A stretch of 64,000 nt of DNA from Candidatus Bathyarchaeota archaeon (lineage in GTDB: Archaea; Thermoproteota; Bathyarchaeia; Bathyarchaeales; Bathycorpusculaceae), in NCBI GenBank assembly GCA_026014485.1, contig JAOZIE010000014.1, positions 101,017 to 165,016 of the forward strand, given 5' to 3'. Shown here piece by piece: positions 50,790-59,010 of this stretch. A program made the position numbers and the translations under genes. Position 1 is the first letter of the stretch, and each line of letters begins with the position of its first letter. The notes under the pieces are model-generated. The model did not search any database and was not told the origin of the DNA. It saw nothing but the letters and a program-made list of their open reading frames with translations.

Positions 50790-51368
50790 TTAGGGGACGT
50801 TGGTATTCGCCCATTTTAGCGGTATCGGGTCGCTAATTTGGTAGGTATCTGTCTTCATCGTTATGCCGTTGACTGTAATTTCCGCGTTCTTCAGGTCTAT
50901 AAGTATCGACGTAGCATTTGTGTGTTGGCTGTTTAGATGTTGCTGAGACGCTTCTTCCCATCCGCCAAAGGTAGATATTCGCGTTGTTTTACCTGCCTGC
51001 AAGGTGACAGGATAGTCAAGAGACACTGTTTCAAAAGTATAATTATGGTCCCGGCAGATTATAGTCGCTGAAAAATTGTCCATCGTTAAATCTTTAGTGC
51101 CCGAGTTCTCTACGTCTATAGTGATCTTATATGTCATCTGGGCTTGGTTGACCTCCAGAGCCACAAACGTTGGTGTTAGAAGGCCTTTACCGTCGAAGTT
51201 GGCGGCGTTCCACACTTTGTCGAACGCGTTTCTTATATCATTTATAGCCACGAACGCGTCCAAGTTTGTACCGTGTGAGTTTGCGATAGCGACCGGCACG
51301 GCAATTGCTGTTGCAATTATTCCGGCGATAACAATTGGATTTGCTAACAAGGACCTCAAAAGAAACAT
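50790..51368 (-). CDS. Membrane-anchored exported protein
   Basis: A 192-residue protein with a single N-terminal hydrophobic segment (NPIVIAGIIATAIAVPVAIA, about residues 10-29) that may be an uncleaved anchor, then a beta-rich extracellular domain. The middle part (VNQAQMTYKITIDVENSGTK then FSATIICRD) resembles LEA14/immunoglobulin-like domains of archaeal surface proteins. ATG 51368 has GGGGAG upstream. A TATA-like ACATATAT lies near 51419-51426 on the minus strand. The partner gene at 50180 is co-directional. Confidence 0.65.
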   Translation of the reverse strand: MFLLRSLLANPIVIAGIIATAIAVPVAIANSHGTNLDAFVAINDIRNAFDKVWNAANFDGKGLLTPTFVALEVNQAQMTYKITIDVENSGTKDLTMDNFSATIICRDHNYTFETVSLDYPVTLQAGKTTRISTFGGWEEASQQHLNSQHTNATSILIDLKNAEITVNGITMKTDTYQISDPIPLKWANTNVP

Positions 51369-51376
51369 TCTCTTTT

Positions 51377-51811
51377 TTCACTCCCCATAAGTGAAAAAAT
51401 ACTTATCTGAAGGTCTCATATATGTTTTTTGTTCAAGTCACATTCTATTGTTTAATTTGGCATTTTCTACGCCGTTCATCATCAAGTTTTTTGTTTGTCT
51501 TCTCCGATTAGCTTTGTCTGTTTAAGGCGCCCTTTGACCAAAGCTACTTTGGGTAACTATGCATTCGCTGTAGAAATCGCCGAATACACATCGCAATGTT
51601 CAGCTTCAAGAGGACACTATTCTGGACCCACATAGGCTCTAAGGAACAACAACAAAGTTGCCCTGCAAGATCAACGCCACGGTATAGATTATGAAACCGA
51701 TCAAAATCAAAGCTCTCAACTATAACCAAAAAAATAACTTGCCCCAAAACTGCCCAAGCAAAAGAAGGGAAAATAATCAACTCTCAATACCTTAAAATGG
51801 GCTCGTAATAC
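51377..51811. other. Intergenic region without a recognisable gene
   Basis: About 435 bases between the exported protein gene and the nuclease-like gene. The left end holds the promoter of the minus-strand gene. Short open frames occur (for example on the minus strand at 51544-51780) but lack ribosome binding sites and protein-like composition. I see no tRNA or repeat. Confidence 0.5.
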
Positions 51812-52171
51812 ATGCTTATCAATCAACATCCAAAAAGGCTGCTGCAATACTTGGGTAAAAACAAACTGAACGATAGTCGCCCATTCGGGTTTGGGAACAC
51901 TTCCAGAAGGTTCCCTCTCTATGTCAGCAAAAAGGAAAAGGGCAAAATTGCCAAAGACCGCTTCGCGTTTGAACAAGACCAGCAGGGGAATGACTGCACG
52001 AAAACCTGTAAGGGTGGCGACTTTGTTGTTCAAGAACGCGATTTTTTTGGAAACAAAATCGGCAACCCCACAGTTTATGACGTAAAAACGGGGAATGCCA
52101 AGTTGACGGATGCACAGGAAAAGCGGAAGCGCCAACTGGGACGGGACCGTTACAAAATCGTCAGATACTAG
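51812..52171 (+). CDS. Small PD-(D/E)XK nuclease-like protein
   Basis: A 119-residue basic protein from ATG 51812 (in-frame stop TAA at 51806-51808). Its C-terminal half has the signature of the restriction-endonuclease fold: D70 in KGGDFVVQER, then D90-V-K92 in VYDVKTGNAKLTDAQ, close to the E/DVKTGxAxLTxxQ motif of Holliday-junction-resolvase and NERD-like nucleases. The catalytic acid is Asp instead of the common Glu. The N-terminal 60 residues are basic and lack a clear fold, so the protein may be a truncated or minimal version. No partner genes besides YwbE downstream. Activity needs proof. Confidence 0.55.
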   Translation: MLINQHPKRLLQYLGKNKLNDSRPFGFGNTSRRFPLYVSKKEKGKIAKDRFAFEQDQQGNDCTKTCKGGDFVVQERDFFGNKIGNPTVYDVKTGNAKLTDAQEKRKRQLGRDRYKIVRY

Positions 52172-52423
52172 AACCACCCTCTCTTCGTTTTAGACTTAAG
52201 CGGGTTACGGGCGCCCCAATTACAGCCAGATTAACCCAAAATTTCCCTTTCTGAACCTTTTTACGACGCAGAAACAACCCAAATCAAACGCTAAACCAAA
52301 AAAGCAGCCCAAACCATACGCTGCAGCAAAAGGGGGGCGTCGGAGAAAACTCGCAAAGACATCAAACCGTTTATTCTAAGCAATGCGAATACGCTATAAG
52401 CCGCGAAGTATAGGTGATTGGAA

Positions 52424-52618
52424 ATGGAACCTAATCAGCAGAGGAACCAAATCAAACTGGGCAGCCGCGTACAAATCGTCTTGAAGCAGGACCAGCGGAG
52501 CGGCAAATTAACCGAGGGCACCGTCCAGAGTATCCTTACCAGCAGCGTTACTCATCCCCACGGAATCAAAGTGCGCCTTACAGACGGCAAAGTCGGCAGA
52601 GTACAAACAATAATGTAG
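52424..52618 (+). CDS. ywbE: YwbE family protein (DUF2196)
   Basis: A 64-residue protein from ATG 52424 with AGGTGAT at 52412-52418 upstream. It contains the full family pattern RVQIVLKQDQRSGKLTEGTV and HPHGIKVRLTDGKVGRVQ. YwbE is a small, widely distributed beta-barrel-like protein without a settled function, suspected to bind RNA. It is complete and of usual length. It is separated from neighbours by about 190-250 bases on each side and seems to be monocistronic. Confidence 0.85.
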   Translation: MEPNQQRNQIKLGSRVQIVLKQDQRSGKLTEGTVQSILTSSVTHPHGIKVRLTDGKVGRVQTIM

Positions 52619-52804
52619 CCACACAGCTTAGCTGAGGACCCGTTCAGTAATAGAAGAGAAGCCACCTCTGAAGTAGATGCAGGCGGAAATGATGCTTTCC
52701 TTCTTTAGGGCGCGTTGTGTTTAGGCTTTCTAAGGGCTGCTGTTTTGCCTTCTGTTCCCTCTAATTCTGCTTTGTTCAGGAATTCTTGTCTGCTTTTGAA
52801 TTGG

Positions 52805-53095
52805 CTATTCACTTGGTTTTAGTGGTATGTCTGACCAGTTGAGCATTTCGAAGGGAATTAGCGTTTGGGTTTTTGTGACGTAGGGTAGGCTTCGCATTTC
52901 TAGGATTCGGCGGTCTATGTCGTATTTCTTTCCGCTGAGTATTACGATTAAATCGTAGTTGCCGTGGACAAAATCCAGCCGCTCAACCTTAGAATCCAAA
53001 ATCAAGCCTTTAGCGATAAGTTCATTGGCGAACACCCGCTCTTTGCCAGGTTGAATAGCCACAAGCACGTATGCCCGACTATTTTCGCTACTCAC
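52805..53095 (-). CDS. Stand-alone Lrp/AsnC ligand-binding (RAM) domain protein
   Basis: A 96-residue protein comprising only the Lrp/AsnC effector domain: AYVLVAIQPGKERVFANELIAKG is the first strand and helix, VHGNYDLIVILSG the central GxYDL motif, and ILEMRSLPYVTKTQTLIPF the last part. The helix-turn-helix domain is missing. Such single-domain proteins assemble with full Lrp regulators or bind amino acids themselves. It lies downstream of the tRNA methylthiotransferase gene on the same strand, with about 157 bases between. Confidence 0.8.
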   Translation of the reverse strand: MSSENSRAYVLVAIQPGKERVFANELIAKGLILDSKVERLDFVHGNYDLIVILSGKKYDIDRRILEMRSLPYVTKTQTLIPFEMLNWSDIPLKPSE

Positions 53096-53252
53096 AAAAC
53101 ATTCCTCACTAAAAACAATATAGGGTCAAGTTGCTAATATAACTTGACAAAACCGAGAACCTGTTTGGCTGCTAATTGTAATTTGATGCAGAAATCTATA
53201 GGGGGGAGGTCGCTATTGGCGTTTTTTGCAGTCAAACCAACATGGAAAACAA

Positions 53253-54539
53253 TTATTCGGCTGACCCAACCAGATGGGTTGCACAGGTCTTCACGACTTT
53301 GACGTGTATGGTTTTTCCCAGCAAATCCGCAGAACTGCGCACGGCAACGGGTTTGTAGGCGAAGTTCCGTCCAACCCATGTGCCCTCTATTTTGCCTTTC
53401 TCATCCACAAGGATTTCGCCTGTCCAGCCCAGCCAACGCTGATTCCGCTCAAACGAAACCTGCCTAGCAAGCTTTGCTGCTTCCATGCTTCTCCGCTTGA
53501 TTTCCGCTTTATCCACGGCTTCGCTGCGCATGTCCCACGCCGCAGTTTTCGGGCGCGCAAAAAACTTGGATACGTTCACCACGTCAGGCTGCACTTCGCG
53601 GATAAGCTGTAGCGTATTCTCGAAAGCCTCAGCGGATTCGCCTGGAAAACCGCAGATTACATCCGTGCTCACCGAGATTTCGGGAATTGCCTTGCGAAAA
53701 GCAGCCACAATTTCTTTGAATTCTTTGACGGTGTAGAATCGCCGCATACGCCGCAAAACCCCGTCATCGCCGCTCTGCACAGGCAGATGCACAAACTTGA
53801 AAACCTTCCCGCAGCCAAACGCCACAACCAACGCATCCAAAAAAGGCTGCAGCAAATTCGGCGTCATCATGCCCACACGCACCCGAAAATCGCCCTCAAC
53901 ACCACAAATCGCATCCAGTAGCCCAGCCAAGTTTGCGCCTATGTCTTTGCCGTAGCATGCGTTATCCTGTGATGTTAACCAGACTTCCCGTGCACCCAAG
54001 GCAACATCGCGTTTTACGCGGTTAACCACTTCGGTGACGCTGCAACTGCGCAGGTGCCCTCTGGCATGCACCACACAGCAGTACGCACAGCAGCCCAAGC
54101 AGCCATAGCTTACGGGAACCACGCTCACAACTGGGGTTACACGGATATTTGGCAACTCCAAATCTGGCTTTATAGCCAAAGAGCCCTCCAGAGCCGTCAC
54201 GGTTTCGCCGCTACAAACCCGCTGTACAATATCCACGATGCCTTCGCCGACAGCAGGGCCCACCACGCCGTTGAATTGCACTTCCCGCACAAGCCGTTCA
54301 AAGCTGACCAGCGGTAAACAGCCCGCCACAATCACCTTTTTGTCTTTTGGGATGCGTTTTAAGGCGTCGACTACGCGGTTTTCGGTGGGTCCCTTCACGG
54401 CGCAGGTGTTGTAAATCACTAAGTCTGCGTCTGCTTCGGTATCGGTAAGTTGGAAGCCTGCAGCGGCTAAGCATCCTGATATGGCTTGGCTGTCGGCTGT
54501 GTTGGCGCTGCATCCGAAGGTTCGCACGAAAATTTGCAT
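53253..54539 (-). CDS. tRNA methylthiotransferase (archaeal CDKAL1/MtaB-like)
   Basis: A 428-residue enzyme with all three domains: UPF0004 (FGCSANTADS, NTCAVKGPTENRV, AGCLPLV cysteines), radical SAM (CLGCCAYC near residue 150, then TSQDNACYG and VQSGDDGVLRRMRRFYT), and a C-terminal TRAM (residues about 365-425, GEILVDEKGKIEGTWVGRNFAYKPVAV). It converts N6-threonylcarbamoyladenosine at position 37 of tRNA to the 2-methylthio form. This is the canonical family member, in contrast to the TRAM-less paralogue at 16250-17479. ATG 54539. Confidence 0.9.
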   Translation of the reverse strand: MQIFVRTFGCSANTADSQAISGCLAAAGFQLTDTEADADLVIYNTCAVKGPTENRVVDALKRIPKDKKVIVAGCLPLVSFERLVREVQFNGVVGPAVGEGIVDIVQRVCSGETVTALEGSLAIKPDLELPNIRVTPVVSVVPVSYGCLGCCAYCCVVHARGHLRSCSVTEVVNRVKRDVALGAREVWLTSQDNACYGKDIGANLAGLLDAICGVEGDFRVRVGMMTPNLLQPFLDALVVAFGCGKVFKFVHLPVQSGDDGVLRRMRRFYTVKEFKEIVAAFRKAIPEISVSTDVICGFPGESAEAFENTLQLIREVQPDVVNVSKFFARPKTAAWDMRSEAVDKAEIKRRSMEAAKLARQVSFERNQRWLGWTGEILVDEKGKIEGTWVGRNFAYKPVAVRSSADLLGKTIHVKVVKTCATHLVGSAE

Positions 54540-54747
54540 GTGTGTTCCCGCTGCTGGTTTAGAGAAAACGCTAGCATCGGATAAAAACTTGCAGGTTGCA
54601 TGTGTGTGGAATATACATGAAGCTGCATCAACACTTCTGTGACGCTTATAAGGGCTGTAACGAACATGTTATATGCATATTTTGTGCATGATATACAAGA
54701 GTATATGCCAGAAGTGGCAGTGTTTTGTTCACCGAGGGATAACCCGA

Positions 54748-54903
54748 ATGAAACTAATCACACTTTACCTGCCTGAAACTTACATCAAAGCCTTAGACCA
54801 GCTTGTCGACGAATGCTTCTACCCCAACAGAGCCGAAGCCATCCGCGTGGCAATCCGCGACTTAATCAGCGCTGAAGTTTGGAGGAAGAAAGGCGTTGAC
54901 TAG
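54748..54903 (+). CDS. Ribbon-helix-helix protein, CopG/CdrS-like
   Basis: A 51-residue protein from ATG 54748 with GAGGGAT at 54734-54740; the longer frame to 54673 has no better start. KLITLYLPETYIKALDQLV is the beta strand and first helix, and NRAEAIRVAIRDLI is the second helix. It consists of a single RHH with a short tail, similar in size and sequence style to the archaeal CdrS regulators of cell division, but that assignment is from memory and tentative. Its stop overlaps the start of the next gene. Confidence 0.75.
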   Translation: MKLITLYLPETYIKALDQLVDECFYPNRAEAIRVAIRDLISAEVWRKKGVD

Positions 54904-55213
54904 ACATCTACATGACGAAGCCGCCGCCAAGCTTCATGTGTCTCTTGAGGATGCAGACGTATTACTCGCCAAGAAAATGAACCTCTTGGAAAGCGAAGGC
55001 TTGGGCGTTTGCGGCGTCGGCGTGAAATCTCTACGTGGCGTTGCAGCAAAGCCCGCCTTAGTTAAGGTTGAAGCCGACGTAAAAGCCTGTACCTTAAAGA
55101 GTAAACTGGGAACTGCAGTGCGTGACCTCTTCGACCTTGACGGCGACGGTGCATCCGAGAAGCCGCTGAACGTCGATTTAGGCGTTGACCTATACCAAAT
55201 GGAGAACTATTAG
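54896..55213 (+). CDS. Hypothetical protein overlapping the RHH gene
   Basis: A 105-residue protein of no known family. TTG 54896 overlaps the RHH gene stop at 54901-54903, with GGAGGA at 54881-54886 as ribosome binding site. The sequence is alpha/beta-like with AAAKLHVSLEDADVLLAKKMNLLESEG and a GVCGVGVKSLRGVAAK stretch, ending in an acidic segment (DLFDLDGDG). Since it is translationally coupled to a DNA-binding RHH protein, it may be a ligand sensor or antitoxin/toxin partner, but no toxin motif is seen. Codon use appears normal. Confidence 0.55.
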   Translation: MTRHLHDEAAAKLHVSLEDADVLLAKKMNLLESEGLGVCGVGVKSLRGVAAKPALVKVEADVKACTLKSKLGTAVRDLFDLDGDGASEKPLNVDLGVDLYQMENY

Positions 55214-55280
55214 TCTCCCCTTTCTTTGTGTCTTTTTGTTGTGAAAAGCTTTTACCTACTTTGCTACTAATCTGGTAGCT

Positions 55281-55991
55281 ATGAGCAATCTGATTGCCCA
55301 GCTACGTGAGGAACTCAAAGCGAGTGCTGACGAGAAAACCAAAGCAAGTTTTCAGCGGTTTTTCAAAGAAACCGTGCGCTATTATGGTGTGAAAACTGCG
55401 ACTGTGGGCAAAATCGCCAAGAAGCACTGGAGCCAAGTTGCAGACTTAAGCAAAGCAGAGCTTTTTGCGCTTTGTGAGGAACTCTACAGTTCAGGCGTCA
55501 CAGAAGACGCGTTTGTGGTTTCTTTTTGGCTGCCCAACTACATGGACAAGCTTGAACCAGCTGATTTAGCGACCTTCAAAGGGTGGATTGAGCGCTACAT
55601 TGACAACTGGGCGAAATGCGACGGCTTCTGCAACCACACCGTCGGCGAATTAATCGAAAAGCACCCCGAAAGCGTAGCTGAGTTAAAGCGTTGGGCGAAA
55701 TCTGAGAACCGTTGGCTTAAACGTGCGGCTGCAGTTTCCCTGATTGTTCCCGCCAAAAAAGGAGCTTTTCTGCAGGATGCCTTTGAAATAAGTGATTTGC
55801 TGCTTGTCGACGGCGACGACATGGTGCAGAAGGGTTACGGTTGGCTGCTGAAGGAGGAAAGCCGAAAACACCCCCAAGAAATCTTCAACTACGTCCTACA
55901 AAACAAGAAGATTATGCCGCGAACCGCACTCAGATACGCCATCGAACTTCTGCCCAAAACACAAAAAGCAGAAGCCATGAAGAAAAACTAA
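55281..55991 (+). CDS. DNA alkylation repair protein, AlkD-like
   Basis: A 236-residue all-helical HEAT-repeat protein. It shows AlkD-type sequence: VRYYGVKTATVGKIAK, AFVVSFWLPNYMDKL, IDNWAKCDGFCNHTVGELIEKHPE and RAAAVSLIVPAKKG, VQKGYGWLLKEESRKHP. The Trp/Asp in the WAKCDGF segment correspond to the conserved lesion-contact region. AlkD family glycosylases excise N3/N7-alkylpurines. Complete length. ATG 55281 is near GGTAGCT; there is no strong ribosome binding site. Confidence 0.85.
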   Translation: MSNLIAQLREELKASADEKTKASFQRFFKETVRYYGVKTATVGKIAKKHWSQVADLSKAELFALCEELYSSGVTEDAFVVSFWLPNYMDKLEPADLATFKGWIERYIDNWAKCDGFCNHTVGELIEKHPESVAELKRWAKSENRWLKRAAAVSLIVPAKKGAFLQDAFEISDLLLVDGDDMVQKGYGWLLKEESRKHPQEIFNYVLQNKKIMPRTALRYAIELLPKTQKAEAMKKN

Positions 55992-56068
55992 GCAGTTAAG
56001 ATGCGCGCCGGGAAAGCGTCGACAACTGTTTTTCGCTGATGCGGCAAAACTGCCCTGATGCCCTAGTG

Positions 56069-56247
56069 TCAGTCTTCATTGGAGCGTAATCTCTCCAGCA
56101 AATCGGAAAGCAACAGGGCTTTTGCGGCGGCTTCTTCTTGTTCAAGTGTGCTTTTTCTAACTCCAGCATGGCTGCATTCTTATGCTGCTGGTAAATTGAT
56201 ACCCTTTTCCATCTTTCTATAGCTAAGTTTGGCTTGTATGAAAACAA
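56069..56247 (-). pseudogene. Small frameshifted coding sequence
   Basis: Two overlapping frames read as one natural protein if a single shift is allowed. From about 56247 the frame gives IERWKRVSIYQQHKNAAMLE, then ELEKAH near 56140. The neighbouring frame then continues EQEEAAAKALLLSDLLERL and ends RSNED before TGA at 56069-56071. The unshifted continuation is Lys/Pro/Cys-rich and not protein-like, while the shifted one is an amphipathic helix. It is either a damaged gene or a one-base sequencing error in the A-rich run. No family recognised; it would be about 60 residues. The rest of the 345-base gap before 56336 holds only a possible promoter (ATTTTTTATTT near 56292). Confidence 0.4.
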
Positions 56248-56335
56248 AAATTAACCTAAAGAATTGTTGTCAGTACCGTACTCATGGGCAAATTTTTTAT
56301 TTCAAACCATCTAACTTGTTTCTTGAGGCGCATTA

Positions 56336-56602
56336 TTGCTTATGGCTGAAGAAGGAATCCTTGAAATTGGGTCAGTTAAGCATTTTTTCACCAAAATCAG
56401 TGTTGCCATAATCGACCTTACTGCTCCGTTATCCGTGGGCGACCATATCCTAGTTAAAGGTCCCTTAACAGACTTCGAAATGACCGTTGACTCCATGCAG
56501 GTTGAACACAAAAACATCCAACGTGCGGAGGCAGGAGACTGCGTGGGATTAAAAACTCTGCAGCACGCTAAGGAACGCGACGTAGTCTACAAGAAACTCT
56601 AA
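56336..56602 (+). CDS. Small EF-Tu domain 2-like protein
   Basis: An 88-residue (TTG 56336) or 86-residue (ATG 56342) beta-barrel protein of the type annotated translation elongation factor-like. IGSVKHFFTKISVAIIDLTAPLSVGDHILVKGPLTDFEMTVDSMQVEHKNIQRAEAGDCVGL is the domain-2 barrel of EF-Tu without the GTPase. GAGG at 56324-56327 fits the TTG start better. Function unknown; such proteins are widespread in archaea and anaerobic bacteria. Confidence 0.75.
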   Translation: MLMAEEGILEIGSVKHFFTKISVAIIDLTAPLSVGDHILVKGPLTDFEMTVDSMQVEHKNIQRAEAGDCVGLKTLQHAKERDVVYKKL

Positions 56603-56630
56603 GTTTCTTTTTTAGTTACGGCGGAGTATT

Positions 56631-57776
56631 CTACGTGGATTCCGTAGATTTATCCACTATATTTTTTATCTCCGCGTTTAACGCATCAGGCAACCCCATT
56701 ATGCCCACGTCCATGAAGCCCCTGATTATAAGCGAAACCGCTTGGTCACGTGATAACTTGCGGGTCATCAGGTAAACAATTTCTTTCTCGCTTATCTTGC
56801 CAACCGCCGCTTCATGCGTAATATCCACGCCCCGCGTCTTAGCAATCAACTCGGGGATAGAATGTATGAACGACTTGTCATCCATCAGTAAGCCGCGGCA
56901 TTCCAAGTGCCCTTTGCATTCGGTGGTGTCGCCTTCAATCATGCCCCTAACTATCATCTTGGAGCCTTCCCGGGCTATGGCTCGGCTCACCATCTCTGCT
57001 TTGCTGCCTCTGCCCGTCAGAACTGCCTTGGAGCCGATGTCCAGCAAGCTGTTTTTTTGACCGTAAAGGATGGTGTTGAAGCTTACTCGGGAATCGGCAC
57101 CTTTACAGTAAGCCACAGGGTACATCTGCATGTCCCGCACGGGACGCATACAAACATAGTTGGACACGAACGTGGCGTTGTCCTCAATTACCGCTGCGCT
57201 TCGGGGACGCACAAGCGTGTTTTCGCTCCACTGATGAATCATCGTGAAGTTCAGAGAAGCGTTTTTCTTGACGTAGATTTCGCTGATGCCAAGATGCGAA
57301 GCATTAGCCACGCCAGAATGCTGAAGGCAACTGGTAATTATATGTGCATTAGAGTTTTCCTCAGCAATTATGATGTTGTGCACGCGCTGCTCCAGATTCC
57401 GATCCGTAATCATCAGACACGACTGAAGCGGGAATGTGATTTCGGCTCCCGGCAGAATCCGTATGAAGTAGCCGCCGCTATAATCCTCCGCCACCTTCTT
57501 GGTGTATTCGTCTTTGTCTTTGCTGACGATTTTCCACCTGTACTCCTCAAGCCACGGATACTTCTTCAAGGCAGCTTTAACATCCATAAGCTCAAGTTTG
57601 CCTTCAAAAAGCTCGTTCACTTTGGCGGCAACAGTTTCTTGGTTCAAATGGAAATATGTGCCTGAACGGTTCTTATCCTGTGTTTCTAAGCCTACTTTCG
57701 CGGCTTCTTCAAGAATCTGGTGGGGAATCTTGGTTAAATCGCCTTTACTGTTCGCGCTCACTTTTCCATCCCTCAA
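56631..57776 (-). CDS. SufB/SufD-family scaffold, SmsB-like
   Basis: A 381-residue SufBD-fold protein with the parallel beta-helix core (SGGYFIRILPGAEITFPLQSCLMI, NAHIITSCLQHSG, GKAVLTGRGSKAEMVSRAIA, ECKGHLECRGLLMD) and the C-terminal helix domain (AVGKISEKEIVYLMTRKLSRDQAVSLIIRGF). With the ATPase encoded just upstream it forms the two-protein minimal Fe-S cluster assembly system (SmsCB) of archaea. Cys-rich residues (SCLMI, TSCLQ, VCMRP, ECKGHLECRG) are available for cluster binding. It overlaps the ATPase gene by 32 bases. Confidence 0.85.
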   Translation of the reverse strand: MRDGKVSANSKGDLTKIPHQILEEAAKVGLETQDKNRSGTYFHLNQETVAAKVNELFEGKLELMDVKAALKKYPWLEEYRWKIVSKDKDEYTKKVAEDYSGGYFIRILPGAEITFPLQSCLMITDRNLEQRVHNIIIAEENSNAHIITSCLQHSGVANASHLGISEIYVKKNASLNFTMIHQWSENTLVRPRSAAVIEDNATFVSNYVCMRPVRDMQMYPVAYCKGADSRVSFNTILYGQKNSLLDIGSKAVLTGRGSKAEMVSRAIAREGSKMIVRGMIEGDTTECKGHLECRGLLMDDKSFIHSIPELIAKTRGVDITHEAAVGKISEKEIVYLMTRKLSRDQAVSLIIRGFMDVGIMGLPDALNAEIKNIVDKSTEST

Positions 57777-58521
57777 CGTTTCTTCTTCTGCAAGCTACGC
57801 AGCCTTCGTAGCCCAGCTTCTTTATGTCCTCGTAGATGCTTCTGGGCTCAGTGAAGCAGTGGAATTGCCCTGACAGCAAAATGCAAGCGTAAGAAGCCTT
57901 CACATGCTCTAAGATGTCTCCTTTATGCGTGATAATCAACGCGCTGCTCCCGCTTTTCCCAACATACAGCTGAATCTCCCCTGCAATCAACCGCAGACTT
58001 TCCACGTCCACGCCGCTGTCAGGCTCATCCAGCAGCATAAGCTTAGGCTTGAGGAAAATCAACTGTAGAATCTCGCTGCGTTTCCGTTCGCCACCTGAGA
58101 AACCAACGTTGATTTCTCTGTTCAGGAAACCCGTAAGCCGAAACGCTTCAATTTGCCTTTTTTCTTCTGCACTGAAGTCTTCAGATGCGTTTTTGCCCAA
58201 GCACAATTTCAGCAGTTCGCCCAGCTTTACGCCTGTGATTTCAGGCGGGTTCTGGAAGCTAACCACGATGCCCAGTTTGGCGCGTTCATCCACAGTTAAG
58301 TGGGTTATGTCTTGGCCCATAAAAAGAATGGACCCTGATGTTACTTCGTAGCCCGGGAGCCCCATCAGAGTGCTGATGAGCGTGGTTTTGCCTGACCCGT
58401 TTGGACCAAACAGAATGTGGCTTGCACCTTGCCTCAGGCTGAACGAGACGTTCTTGAGAATAAGCTTCCCTTCAACCTTCACCGATAGATTCTTGACTTC
58501 AAGCGCATCCATAACAATCAC
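57745..58521 (-). CDS. sufC: SufC-family ATPase, SmsC-like
   Basis: A 258-residue ABC-type ATPase. Walker A GPNGSGKT (about 38-45), Q-loop FQNPPEI, signature VGFSGGERKRSEI, Walker B LMLLDEPDSGVD with the SufC-type Asp-Ser-Gly-Val-Asp, and switch His in IITHKGDIL. The C terminus has CVACRRR, a CxxC pair that may bind metal. It powers SmsB. The gene comes first in the pair (58521 to 57745); the start of smsB lies inside it, implying coupled translation. Confidence 0.9.
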   Translation of the reverse strand: MIVMDALEVKNLSVKVEGKLILKNVSFSLRQGASHILFGPNGSGKTTLISTLMGLPGYEVTSGSILFMGQDITHLTVDERAKLGIVVSFQNPPEITGVKLGELLKLCLGKNASEDFSAEEKRQIEAFRLTGFLNREINVGFSGGERKRSEILQLIFLKPKLMLLDEPDSGVDVESLRLIAGEIQLYVGKSGSSALIITHKGDILEHVKASYACILLSGQFHCFTEPRSIYEDIKKLGYEGCVACRRRNVEGWKSEREQ

Positions 58522-58551
58522 GTAGCATTAGATTGAGGAAAAAATAAACGT

Positions 58552-58857
58552 TTAGCTTACAAACTCTAAAATTAAATCATCCACTGACTGCAGAAAAGAA
58601 TCCTCCAAGCTGATGCCGTTAAGCTCAGACAAGACAAACAGCGAAAAAAGCAGGTTAGACAGTAGCCTTGCCAACTCCTCTTTGCTTTCTGGGGAGGAAG
58701 ATTTTTCCAGCGTTTCTGTTTTCTTCTCAACCTCGCCTGCCCCGATAGCTAATTCTGTAGCTGAACAGAATTTGCGCATGCGGGTTTCATCAATTTTTTC
58801 CAGTTTCTTTAGGGTTTTCCACGCTAAATGTTGTGCGTCACGCAACGTAAGTGACAA
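58552..58857 (-). CDS. MazG-like protein, degenerate
   Basis: A 101-residue helical protein. The C-terminal part EELARLLSNLLFSLFVLSELNGISLEDSFLQSVDDLILEF matches the MazG-like helix pair, where EExxE and ExxD metal ligands are usual, but only part of the acidic residues are kept (EEL; D in SVDDLI). The activity, hydrolysis of nucleoside triphosphates, is therefore doubtful. It is co-directional with sufC, 30 bases before it. Confidence 0.6.
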   Translation of the reverse strand: MSLTLRDAQHLAWKTLKKLEKIDETRMRKFCSATELAIGAGEVEKKTETLEKSSSPESKEELARLLSNLLFSLFVLSELNGISLEDSFLQSVDDLILEFVS

Positions 58858-59010
58858 CCGTTTTCGCCTCCATAAAGACGAAGCTTTGTAGAGAATAAAA
58901 GGTTTGGCTTCAACCCACTGGGTGTCCGTGAAAGGTTGATTACTGATTCATAAGACTTTATTTTAAATCTAAGGTTACTTCAGGTTTATCACGCTGATAG
59001 CGGTCATAAC

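Noticed and set aside
51716-52177. 153-residue minus-strand frame opposite the nuclease-like gene
   Set aside because: It is Phe/Val-rich antisense of a basic protein; the plus-strand frame carries the recognisable VKTGNAKLT motif.
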